Source: JADJYF01 sp050186725 | Lineage (GTDB): Bacteria; Pseudomonadota; Gammaproteobacteria; Ga0077536 | NCBI GenBank assembly: GCA_050186725.1 | Contig: JBFWYG010000008.1 | Span: 1-64,000 of the forward strand | Direction of reading: 5' to 3' | Length of the DNA stretch: 64,000 nucleotides | Part shown: one piece after another, positions 8,516-15,926 of the stretch | How the letters are laid out: every line of letters starts with the position of its first letter | How positions within the stretch are numbered: position 1 is the first letter of the stretch | Position numbers and translations under genes: made by a program | The notes under the pieces: generated by a model | What the model was told of the DNA's origin: nothing | The model's input: the letters and a program-made list of their open reading frames with translations, nothing else | Database searches by the model: none

Positions 8516-9185
8516 GCGGCGCGCCGCGGGCCGCTGGCATCTGAGCCTGGTCACGGCGGCGCTGCTCGTCGCGCACGGCGCCGCGCCGCAGGCACAGCAG
8601 GCCGCCGCCGATCCCGCGGCCCTGCAGCAGGCCTTGAATCGCGCCCAGGGACTCTTGCGGCAGCTCGCCGAGCAGCGCACGCGGCTCGAGGCGGATAACG
8701 CCGCCGCGCAGGTGAAGATTGCAGGTCTCGAGCGCGATCTCGCGCGCGAGAAACACGCGCGTGATGAACTCGCGACCGACCTCGAACTCGCGGCGCGCAA
8801 GTCCGAGTCACTGGACAAGAAGCTCGCCGGCAGCGGCGAGCGCCTGGCCCAGACCGAGACCCGCCTGCGCGACACGGTCGCCAAATGTCGCGAGCTCGCG
8901 GCCGAACACCGCGCCACCCTCGCCGCCAAGGGCGAACTCGAGTCCCAACTCACAGTCACCCGCGCCGACCTCGCCGCCGCGCGCAAGCGCAACCACGAGC
9001 TCTACGGCATCAACGCCGAGATCCTCGAACACTTCAAGTCCAAGACTTCCTGGACCAGCTTCCTGCAGAGTGAACCGGCGCTGGGCTTGAAACAGGTCGA
9101 GATCGAGAACCTCGAGCAGGACCTGCGCCACCGCAACGAGGACCAGCGGCTTGCGCCGCCGGCCCAGGAACCTCCCGCGCACTAA
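8502..9185 (+). CDS. Periplasmic coiled-coil protein of unknown function
   Basis: The 227-residue product overlaps the end of the porin gene by 14 nt, implying one operon. An uncleaved or cleaved signal segment (LSLVTAALLVAHGAAPQAQQ) is followed by ~130 residues of continuous heptad-rich helix (LRQLAEQRTRLEADNA, SESLDKKLAGSGERLAQTE). It ends with a less helical tail that contains YGINAEILEHFKSK and a Pro-rich end. Single Cys in the helix. No enzymatic motif is visible. A scaffold between inner-membrane TonB/ExbBD parts and the outer-membrane porin or TpsB is a reasonable guess, not shown by the sequence. Confidence 0.75.
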   Translation: MRTSERRAAGRWHLSLVTAALLVAHGAAPQAQQAAADPAALQQALNRAQGLLRQLAEQRTRLEADNAAAQVKIAGLERDLAREKHARDELATDLELAARKSESLDKKLAGSGERLAQTETRLRDTVAKCRELAAEHRATLAAKGELESQLTVTRADLAAARKRNHELYGINAEILEHFKSKTSWTSFLQSEPALGLKQVEIENLEQDLRHRNEDQRLAPPAQEPPAH

Positions 9186-9253
9186 GCGCGTGGCGCCGCG
9201 CCTGCGGCGTGCCCTCGCCCACGTCTGTTATGGCCGTGCCCGCGTCGTGCCAG

Positions 9254-9302
9254 TTGACCTGGCGGCGGCGGCGACGTTTTAATGTTTCTTTAAGCATTTA
9301 AT
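9254..9302 (+). promoter_or_regulatory. arsR promoter with overlapping AT-rich dyad (candidate ArsR operator)
   Basis: TTGACC (9254-9259) and TTTAAT (9278-9283) form a σ70-like pair with an 18-bp spacer. The −10 lies within an imperfect inverted repeat, TTTAATG-N10-CATTTAA (9278-9301), the only AT-rich stretch in this gap. It sits just before arsR (ATG 9311), as expected for an autoregulated ArsR repressor. Confidence 0.6.
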
Positions 9303-9310
9303 CGACCGCC

Positions 9311-9676
9311 ATGAACGCCGCCGATGCCAGCAAGGTCTTTGAGGCGCTTTCTTCCACGGTGCGCCTGGAGACCTTTCGCCTCCTGGTGCGCCACGAGCCC
9401 ACGGGTCTGGTGGCAGGAGAGATTGCCACAGCGCTCGGCGTCACACCGGCAAACCTGTCCTTCCATCTCAAGACCCTGACCCATGCCGGCCTGGTCACCG
9501 TGACCGCCGAGGGACGCTTCCAGCGCTACCGCGCGCTGCTGTCGGCGGTACGCGACCTGGTGGGCTTTCTCACCGACGAGTGTTGCCAGGGCCATCCAGA
9601 ACAGTGCGCCGACGCCACGGCCACGGTCCCTTGCCAGGCGGCGACGCGCGTGCGCGCCCGCGTGGCCGCGAGGTGA
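9311..9676 (+). CDS. arsR: ArsR-family As(III)-responsive transcriptional repressor
   Basis: The 121-residue winged-helix protein has the ArsR signature (FEALSSTVRLETFRLLV, then GVTPANLSFHLKTLTHAGLV as recognition helix). It lacks the classic CxC site of E. coli-type ArsR in the DNA-binding helix. Instead it carries Cys91, Cys92 and Cys99 in the C-terminal helix (DECCQGHPEQC), resembling the C-terminal As(III) site described for the Acidithiobacillus-type ArsR. It begins the arsR-arsD-arsA-acr3 operon and probably represses it from the AT-rich dyad directly upstream. No good Shine-Dalgarno precedes the ATG. Confidence 0.93.
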   Translation: MNAADASKVFEALSSTVRLETFRLLVRHEPTGLVAGEIATALGVTPANLSFHLKTLTHAGLVTVTAEGRFQRYRALLSAVRDLVGFLTDECCQGHPEQCADATATVPCQAATRVRARVAAR

Positions 9677-9759
9677 TGACACTCGTCCCCTGCGGCGTGT
9701 CCTGCGTGGCCTCATCACGCCGCGCCTGACCGAACTATCAGTGAATACGAGGAATCACC

Positions 9760-10119
9760 GTGCCGACCATCGACATCTATGATCCGCCCTTGTGCTGCGC
9801 CAGTGGCGTGTGCGGCGTCGACATCGACGAAGCGCTGCTCTATTTCGCCGCCGACCTCGAATGGGCGGGTAAACAGGGCGCCGTCATCAGGCGCCATAAT
9901 CTCGCCCAGGCGCCGCTCGAGTTCGCCAGCAATCCTGTCGTCAGCGCGTTCCTGCACGCGAGCGGCGAGGCCGGCTTGCCCCTGGTGCTGGTGGATGGTC
10001 GGGCGGTGCTGAACGGTCGTTACCCGAGCCGCACCGAGCTCGCGCGCTGGGCGAGTCTCGAGGCCGTGCCATCCGCGCCGAGCGCCAGCGGGTGCTGCAG
10101 CGGCTCGCAGTGCTGCTGA
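9760..10119 (+). CDS. arsD: Arsenic metallochaperone ArsD
   Basis: The 119-residue product has Cys12-Cys13 and Cys18 (DPPLCCASGVCG), the As(III)-binding triad that passes arsenite to ArsA. The C-terminus has two further vicinal pairs (GCCSGSQCC), as in plasmid R773 ArsD. The GTG at 9760 is preceded by GAGGAA at a good distance. The next gene, arsA, begins 10 nt after the stop. Confidence 0.95.
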   Translation: MPTIDIYDPPLCCASGVCGVDIDEALLYFAADLEWAGKQGAVIRRHNLAQAPLEFASNPVVSAFLHASGEAGLPLVLVDGRAVLNGRYPSRTELARWASLEAVPSAPSASGCCSGSQCC

Positions 10120-10129
10120 GAGACCAGCC

Positions 10130-11902
10130 ATGTTGCGCTTTATGCAGGCGCCGCCGATTTTCCTGTTCTTCACCGGCAAGGGCGGGGTAGGCAAGACATC
10201 GCTTGCGTGCGCGACCGCCGTGGAACTCGCCAGTCACGGTAAAGCGGTGCTGCTGGTCAGCACCGATCCGGCCTCGAATGTCGGCCAGGTGTTCGACGTC
10301 GCCATCGGCAATCGCGTGACGCCCATCGCGGCGGTGCCGAACCTGAGCGCCCTGGAAATCGACCCGCAGGCCGCCGCCCAGACCTACCGGGATCGCATCG
10401 TTGGCCCGGTGCGCGGCGTGCTACCGGACAGCGTCGTACGCAGCATCGAAGAGCAGTTGTCGGGAGCGTGTACCACCGAGATCGCCGCCTTCGATGAGTT
10501 CACGGGCCTGCTGACCGATCCGGAACTCACGCGTCGCTACGCGCACATCGTGTTCGACACCGCGCCCACCGGTCACACCATCCGACTGTTGCAGCTACCT
10601 GGCGCCTGGAGCGGCTTTCTCGACGCCGGCAAGGGCGATGCGTCCTGTCTCGGGCCGCTCGCAGGCCTGGAGAAGCAACGTGACCAGTATCGCGCGGCGG
10701 TGGCGGCACTGGCCGATGCGACCCGCACACGCCTCGTGCTGGTCGCCCGCGCGCAGCGCTCGACCCTGCGCGAAGCTGCCCGCACCCACGATGAACTTGC
10801 GCAGCTCGGCATCAGCCAGCAGTACCTGGTCATCAACGGCGTCTACCCGCGCGATGGCGCCGGCGACGACCCGCTGGCCCAGGCGGTGTGCCGCCGGGAA
10901 CAGCATGAACTCGCCACCCTGCCCGAGGCGCTGCAGGCCTTGCCGCGCGACGAGGTTGCGCTCAAGCCCTTCAACCTGGTCGGCGTGGACGCATTGCGCC
11001 AGATGTTGCGCGACACCGTGGACATTGCCTGCGCCCCGCCGCCGGTCCTGCCGCCGCTGAACGCGCCGAGCCTGGCCTCGCTCGTCGACGACATCGCCGT
11101 GAGTGGTCATGGGCTCGTGATGCAGATGGGCAAGGGCGGTGTCGGCAAGACCACGCTCGCCGCCGCGGTCGCGGTCGAACTCGCGATGCGCGGGCACGAC
11201 GTGCACCTGACCACGTCGGATCCGGCCGCTCATCTCGCGGACACCTTGGACGGCGCCCTGCCGCACCTGACCGTTGATCGCATCGATCCCCACGCGGAAA
11301 CCGCGCGCTATCGTCAGCACGTCATGGACACCAAGGGCGCGAAGCTCGACGCGGCGGGCCGCGCCCTGCTCGAGGAAGACCTGCGCTCGCCTTGCACCGA
11401 GGAAGTGGCGGTGTTCCAGGCGTTCTCGCGCATGATTCGCGAAGCGGGCAAGAAGTTCGTGGTGATGGACACGGCGCCCACCGGCCACACCCTGTTGCTG
11501 CTGGATGCCACCGGCGCCTACCACCGCGAGATCGTGCGCCAGCTGAGCGGCTCGTCGCTGCGCTATCACACACCGATGATGCAGCTCCAGGATCCCGAGC
11601 GCACCAAGGTCCTGCTGGTGACCCTGGCGGAGACCACCCCGGTGCTGGAAGCCGCGAACTTGCAGGCAGATCTCCGCCGGGCCGGCATCGAGCCCTGGGC
11701 CTGGGTGATCAACAACTGCGTCGCCGCGAGCCATCCCGCAGCGCCCCTGCTGCGCCAACGCGCCGCCAATGAACTGCGCGAGATCGACGCGGTGCGCACG
11801 CGACACGCCAGGCGTCATGCCGTCGTCCCTCTATTGACCGAGGAACCGGTGGGCGTAGCGCGCCTGCGGCGGCTGGCCACCCACGGCGCGGACGCGCTTT
11901 AG
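10130..11902 (+). CDS. arsA: Arsenite-stimulated pump ATPase ArsA (two-domain)
   Basis: The 590-residue product has two homologous ATPase halves. P-loops GKGGVGKT lie at residues 16-23 and 334-341, and the switch/signature DTAPTGHT occurs in both halves (~143-150 and ~447-454). The As(III)-binding cysteines are present at Cys114, Cys173 and Cys422, matching the positions known from E. coli ArsA (113, 172, 422). It should energise arsenite export and accept As(III) from ArsD. The exporter here is Acr3-type rather than ArsB-type. The ATG at 10130 is 10 nt after arsD. Confidence 0.96.
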   Translation: MLRFMQAPPIFLFFTGKGGVGKTSLACATAVELASHGKAVLLVSTDPASNVGQVFDVAIGNRVTPIAAVPNLSALEIDPQAAAQTYRDRIVGPVRGVLPDSVVRSIEEQLSGACTTEIAAFDEFTGLLTDPELTRRYAHIVFDTAPTGHTIRLLQLPGAWSGFLDAGKGDASCLGPLAGLEKQRDQYRAAVAALADATRTRLVLVARAQRSTLREAARTHDELAQLGISQQYLVINGVYPRDGAGDDPLAQAVCRREQHELATLPEALQALPRDEVALKPFNLVGVDALRQMLRDTVDIACAPPPVLPPLNAPSLASLVDDIAVSGHGLVMQMGKGGVGKTTLAAAVAVELAMRGHDVHLTTSDPAAHLADTLDGALPHLTVDRIDPHAETARYRQHVMDTKGAKLDAAGRALLEEDLRSPCTEEVAVFQAFSRMIREAGKKFVVMDTAPTGHTLLLLDATGAYHREIVRQLSGSSLRYHTPMMQLQDPERTKVLLVTLAETTPVLEAANLQADLRRAGIEPWAWVINNCVAASHPAAPLLRQRAANELREIDAVRTRHARRHAVVPLLTEEPVGVARLRRLATHGADAL

Positions 11903-11936
11903 TCAATCGAACACACGCATCTATGGAGTCCCCGAC

Positions 11937-12989
11937 GTGAACACTGCCCCCGCACCCATGAGCATCTTCGAGCGCTACCTGACGCTGTGGGTGTTTCTCT
12001 GCATCCTCGCCGGCATAGGCGCGGGCCAGGCGCTGCCCGGACTGTTCCAGGCGATAGGCAAGCTGGAGTTCGCGCAAGTCAACCTCCCGGTGGGTCTGCT
12101 CATCTGGGTGATGATCATCCCGATGCTGGTGAAGGTGGACTTCGGCGCGCTGCACGAGGTGCGCCGGCACATGAAGGGCATCGGCGTGACGCTGTTCGTG
12201 AACTGGCTGGTGAAGCCGTTCTCGATGGCGCTGCTCGGCTGGGTGTTCATTCGCGGCCTGTTCGCGCCCTGGCTGCCGGCCGAGCAGTTGGACAGCTACA
12301 TCGCGGGCCTCATCCTGCTGGCCGCCGCGCCCTGCACGGCGATGGTGTTCGTGTGGAGCCGGCTCACCAACGGGCATCCGCTGTTCACGCTCTCACAAGT
12401 GGCCCTGAACGACACCATCATGGTGTTCGCCTTCGCGCCCATCGTCGCGCTCCTGCTCGGCATATCGTCCATCACGGTGCCGTGGGCGACCTTGCTCACG
12501 TCGGTCGTGCTGTACATCGTCATCCCGGTGGTGCTGGCGCAGGCGTGGCGCAGGCGCTTGCTGGTTAATGGCCAGGCAGCCTTCGACGCCGCGATGCAAC
12601 GCATCGGTCCGTGGTCGATCACCGCGCTGCTCGCGACGCTCGTGCTGCTGTTCGCCTTCCAGGGCAAGGCCATCCTCGAGCAACCACTGGTCATCGCCCT
12701 GCTAGCGGTGCCGATACTGCTGCAGGTGCTGTTCAACTCGGCGCTCGCCTATGGCCTCAATCGCGCCTTGGGCGAGAGCCATGACGTGGCCTGTCCTTCG
12801 GCTCTGATCGGGGCTTCGAATTTCTTCGAGCTGGCTGTCGCCGCCGCCATCAGCCTGTTCGGCTTCGAGTCCGGCGCGGCGCTCGCGACCGTGGTCGGCG
12901 TATTGATCGAGGTGCCGGTGATGCTGCTGGTGGTACGCGTCGTGAATCGCTCGAAGCACTGGTACGAGTGCGGTTTGCGGACGGCCTGA
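11937..12989 (+). CDS. acr3: Arsenite efflux permease Acr3
   Basis: The 350-residue, ten-helix membrane protein of the BASS superfamily carries the Acr3 signature AAPCTAMVFVWS with the conserved Cys133, and LVKPFSMALLGWVF in helix 3. It exports As(OH)3 using the proton motive force, here probably with ArsA. The GTG at 11937 has GGAG upstream. It is the last gene of arsRDA-acr3, and a strong hairpin follows the stop. Confidence 0.95.
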   Translation: MNTAPAPMSIFERYLTLWVFLCILAGIGAGQALPGLFQAIGKLEFAQVNLPVGLLIWVMIIPMLVKVDFGALHEVRRHMKGIGVTLFVNWLVKPFSMALLGWVFIRGLFAPWLPAEQLDSYIAGLILLAAAPCTAMVFVWSRLTNGHPLFTLSQVALNDTIMVFAFAPIVALLLGISSITVPWATLLTSVVLYIVIPVVLAQAWRRRLLVNGQAAFDAAMQRIGPWSITALLATLVLLFAFQGKAILEQPLVIALLAVPILLQVLFNSALAYGLNRALGESHDVACPSALIGASNFFELAVAAAISLFGFESGAALATVVGVLIEVPVMLLVVRVVNRSKHWYECGLRTA

Positions 12990-12996
12990 TATCTCC

Positions 12997-13026
12997 GTGG
13001 GGCTCGCCGCTCCCGGCGAGCCCCAC
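12997..13026. terminator. Bidirectional hairpin terminator between acr3 and the VOC gene
   Basis: A perfect 13-bp inverted repeat GTGGGGCTCGCCG / CGGCGAGCCCCAC with a 4-nt loop (CTCC) lies between two convergent genes. There is no clear U-tract on either side, so termination could depend on the stem alone. Confidence 0.7.
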
Positions 13027-13030
13027 GCGT

Positions 13031-13810
13031 TCACGGCGTGGTGCCAGGCACCAGGAACAGGGGCGCCTGGTCCGCCGGCATCTCCGCCAGTTCGCCAGGA
13101 GCCAGTCGCGCGTAGATCTCGATGAGCGTGCCGTCCGGATCTTCCAGCCAGAGCTCATGCAAGGGCGTGCCGCGCCAGGTCGTGCGCGGCGGCTTCACGA
13201 CTTCAGCACCGAAGCTGCGAGCGCGGTGGTAGGTATCGATGACCGCAGCCCGATCGGGCAGCGCGATGCCGAGGTGGTACAGCGTGTCGTGGTGGAGCGT
13301 GTTGCCGTCGGCGACCATCAGCACGAGATTGAGTCCGAGTTCCGGTCGGACGAAAGTCGCGTAGCGGTGCGTCCATTCCCGCGGCCAGGCGTTCAGCAGC
13401 CAGGCGTAGAAGGCCACGCTCTGCGGCAGGTCCCGCACGCGCAGGCTGGCGTGGAACTCCACGGCGACGGGTCCGGCAGGCACTCGCAACAGCGCCAGCA
13501 GCACGTCGATACGCGGCGTGAGCAGCGTATCCAGCGCGGTACGCGCGGTGCTGAGGGCTACATGCTCCGCGCGGGTGCGCGCCCACGCGCCGCCCAGTAG
13601 AGACCAATCGACGTAGCGAACCCGGGCCGGCGGCGCCGGTGTGCCGCCCGCCGCGGCGTCCAAGGCGATCAACAGATCGCCGGATGTGCACGCGGCCGAC
13701 GCGACGTCCTGGATGGTCACGTCCATCCCCTCGCACATCGCCGCCAGTCGGCTACGGACGTGACTTAACAGGTCGGCGTCGTGCCCGGACAGAATAACCT
13801 TGGTACTCAT
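13031..13810 (-). CDS. VOC (glyoxalase-fold) metalloenzyme with extra N-terminal domain, ArsI/CadI-like
   Basis: The 259-residue product ends with a ~120-residue VOC domain. His120 (EFHASLRVRD), His179 (LYHLGIAL) and Glu231 (GTLIEIYA) form the 2-His-1-carboxylate Fe(II) site typical of the family. FYAWLLNAWP and DPDGTLIEIY resemble ArsI/CadI proteins, some of which cleave the C-As bond of methylarsenite. The vicinal cysteine pair that ArsI uses for substrate binding is not visible in the VOC part. Residues 1-115 form an unrecognised α/β region with Cys26 and Cys41. The ATG overlaps the stop of the upstream rhodanese (ATGA), so they are coupled. Function in organoarsenical metabolism is an inference from context. 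Confidence 0.75.
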   Translation of the reverse strand: MSTKVILSGHDADLLSHVRSRLAAMCEGMDVTIQDVASAACTSGDLLIALDAAAGGTPAPPARVRYVDWSLLGGAWARTRAEHVALSTARTALDTLLTPRIDVLLALLRVPAGPVAVEFHASLRVRDLPQSVAFYAWLLNAWPREWTHRYATFVRPELGLNLVLMVADGNTLHHDTLYHLGIALPDRAAVIDTYHRARSFGAEVVKPPRTTWRGTPLHELWLEDPDGTLIEIYARLAPGELAEMPADQAPLFLVPGTTP

Positions 13811-14652
13811 TGCCCATCTCCGACCGACTGCGCCACGGGTAACTCGATCGGCGTACCGGCCTTGCTCCACGCCGCCCACGAGCCCTCGTAGTTTCGCGCC
13901 GGCGCGATCCCCGCGAGATGCAGCGCCAGCATCGTGTGCGCTGCGCGTATACCGCCCTGGCAGTAGGACACGACCTCGCGGCCTGGGACGATGCCCGCCG
14001 CCAGGAAGGCAGCGCGCAAAGACTCTCCTGGCAGGAAGCGCCGGGTGGACGCATCGATCACGGCGGTCCACAGCAGGTGAAGCGCGCCCGGAATGTGACC
14101 GGCGATCGCACTCTCGTTGGAGACCGCGCGCGTCCACTCATCGTCGCCGCGAACGTCGAGCAGTTGGACGTCGCGCTTGCGCAGCGCAGCGTTCACGTAG
14201 TCAGTGGTGGCGATCAGCGTCGGCTGCGGCCGGGCCACGAAAGCGCCAGCGGGCGGCGTGGTCCGGGCGCTCGTCGTCTCGCGGCCTTCCAGGCACCAGG
14301 CGTCCCAGCCGCCATCCAGCACCTTGATGCGCGTGTGACCGTAGTAACGCGCCACCTACCACAGGCGGGCGGCGAACAGGCCGTTCCCATCGTCGTAGGC
14401 GATGATGTCGGTGTGCTGGTCGATGCCCAGCCTGACCATCAGCGCGGCGAATGAAGCGGGCGTGATGACGTTGGAGTTCTCGCGCAGAAACGGGCTGCCG
14501 CCGTGGCTGACCGCACCGGGTACGTGCGCGGCGTCATAGCCATCCCCCTTGCGCATGTCGACGACACGCTGGCCTGGGCGATCGAGGTTGGCCGCCAGCC
14601 AGGCGGTGCTGACCAGCGCCTCGTCACGCAACCGGTCGTACGCGATGCTCAT
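13807..14652 (-). pseudogene. Tandem-domain rhodanese (thiosulfate/3-mercaptopyruvate sulfurtransferase) interrupted by an amber codon
   Basis: Two adjacent minus-strand frames in the same phase make one SseA-like sulfurtransferase: residues 1-98 (VSTAWLAANLD, RVVDMRKGDGYDAAHVPGA) and, after a TAG at 14358-14356, the rest (RYYGHTRIKVLDGGWDAW, then the catalytic loop SYCQGGIRAAHT). Homologues read WW at this spot (ARxWWxxRYxGH); here the codons are TGG-TAG, so one G-to-A change on the minus strand explains the break. A GTG follows the stop directly and could restart the C-terminal half, which has the active Cys. ATG 14652 overlaps the stop of a possible small upstream ORF, and the 3' end overlaps the VOC start by 4 nt. 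It may be a recent null mutation, a suppressed stop or a sequencing error. Confidence 0.8.
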
Positions 14653-14813
14653 GCGCGTGCCCTCGCGCTCACGGCGTCATCTCGTGGTGGCGTCGGGGCG
14701 CACATCCGACCCGTGCAGCAGGTACACATGCGCTTGCACCTACGGGCGATACTCGCTGGTATCCGTATCAGGAACTCAAGAGCGCGACGGCGAAACTGCG
14801 TGATGTATTTCAT
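14649..14813 (-). CDS. Possible small Cys-rich protein
   Basis: From ATG 14813 this frame encodes 54 residues: a basic amphipathic start (KYITQFRRRALEFLIRIP) and then a cluster CKRMCTCCTGRMC with five cysteines, including one vicinal pair. GAGGA lies about 10 nt before the ATG, and the stop overlaps the rhodanese ATG (ATGA), the same coupling seen at other junctions here. Against it, third-position GC is clearly lower than in neighbouring genes and I do not recognise the family. It could be chance coding in the rhodanese leader. Confidence 0.35.
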   Translation of the reverse strand: MKYITQFRRRALEFLIRIPASIARRCKRMCTCCTGRMCAPTPPRDDAVSARARA

Positions 14814-14927
14814 TCTGTCGGTCCTCGGCTGAATTGCGTCCACCGCGCTCGAGCTCGTGCATTCCGAGCGAGCGCGTCATGCGGGTAGACGCGAGCAATG
14901 CCGCAGGAGTTACAGTGGGGGACCCTA

Positions 14928-15548
14928 TCAGCGCGTGGTCTGTGGTCGGAGAGCAACTGCTCGGCCTGCCGCGGAAATCGACGCGTCGCGCCGCTCGCAG
15001 CGCAGCACGCTGTTGCTGTCCCGATAGAACTCGCAGCTGCGCTCGAGCGCCGATTTCAGGCGCTGCCGCGCGCGATGGAGGCGCACCTTGACTGCCCCGA
15101 CGCTGCCGCCCAGGACCTCGGCGGTCTGCTCGTAGGTCAGCTCGTCGAGCTCGTGCACGACGAGCGCCGTTCTGTAGCCGGGAGGCAGGCTGTCGATGAC
15201 TTCGCGTATGCAACGGTTCGTTTCGCCGAACTCGATACGCTGCTCGACACTGTGCGCGGCATCTTCGACATCGCCCGCCTCGTCCAATGCGACGACCCCG
15301 TGGCGCCGCGGCCGGGAGCGTAGAAAATCGTTGACGACGTTGCGCGCGATGGCGAACAGCCAGGTCCGCGGCGAAGCCCGACCAGCGTAGCTGGCCATGC
15401 CTCGACTGGCCTTGAGCAAGGTCTCCTGCAACAGATCGGCGGCGTCAGCGTCGTCCCCCACCTGCCGGCGTAGATAGCGCAGCAGATCAGGAGAGTGCTC
15501 ACGCACGATCGACGCGAAGTCGAGCGCAGTGTCGGGCAACTCATGCAT
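14928..15548 (-). CDS. ECF-type RNA polymerase sigma factor
   Basis: The 206-residue product has σ2 (LLRYLRRQVGDDADAADLLQETLLKA, RTWLFAIARNVVNDFLRS) and σ4 (SLPPGYRTALVVHELDELTYEQTAEVLGG, AVKVRLHRARQRLK) but no σ1.1/σ3. A C-terminal extension contains two spaced cysteines (CEFYRDSNSVLRC), a possible metal or redox site. ATG 15548 has AGAGGA upstream and is preferred over the TTG at 15551. No anti-sigma gene is adjacent. The gene is 51 nt downstream of the CxxC carboxymuconolactone-decarboxylase-like gene, a pairing often seen with ECF factors. Confidence 0.9.
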   Translation of the reverse strand: MHELPDTALDFASIVREHSPDLLRYLRRQVGDDADAADLLQETLLKASRGMASYAGRASPRTWLFAIARNVVNDFLRSRPRRHGVVALDEAGDVEDAAHSVEQRIEFGETNRCIREVIDSLPPGYRTALVVHELDELTYEQTAEVLGGSVGAVKVRLHRARQRLKSALERSCEFYRDSNSVLRCERRDASISAAGRAVALRPQTTR

Positions 15549-15599
15549 CAACGCTGTCCTCTGCGCACCCGGCCGGCCCTGGCCGGCCGGGCCGCGCGT

Positions 15600-15878
15600 T
15601 CAACAGCACGCTTTGCCCGGCTCCGCCGAAGGCGCGCAGCAGGCGCTGCCGGACACCGTCGGCGCCGCGCCCAGCTGCGCGTGGGCCGCATCGAGCGCCT
15701 TGTCCGCCGGCACTTTGCGGATCTTGTCGGCGAGCGCGATGGCCTCGGCGATGTCAGCATCGCTGAGGCCGGCCTGGCGAGCGGCGGGGACGTGGAACTC
15801 GAGACAGGGAATGCAGTTGCTGGCCAGCGCGGCGCCCAGCGCCACGAGTTCGCGATCGCGCATGGAGAGAGTGCTCAT
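15600..15878 (-). CDS. AhpD/carboxymuconolactone-decarboxylase-like CxxC protein with Cys-Cys tail
   Basis: The 92-residue product has the AhpD-like redox motif Cys22-x2-Cys25-x3-His29 (SNCIPCLEFH) in a short all-helical domain. AAGGAT precedes ATG 15878. The C-terminus adds an unusual tail with two vicinal pairs, Cys80-Cys81 and Cys91-Cys92 (ACCAPSAEPGKACC), like the tails of other proteins in this arsenic island. A thiol-disulfide or As(III)-binding role is likely; true carboxymuconolactone decarboxylase activity is not. It sits between the MFS gene and the ECF sigma factor. Confidence 0.85.
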   Translation of the reverse strand: MSTLSMRDRELVALGAALASNCIPCLEFHVPAARQAGLSDADIAEAIALADKIRKVPADKALDAAHAQLGAAPTVSGSACCAPSAEPGKACC

Positions 15879-15926
15879 GTGTCTATCCTTCGTTGCTTGT
15901 TAATGGTGATGGGTGAGAGTCCGCGT

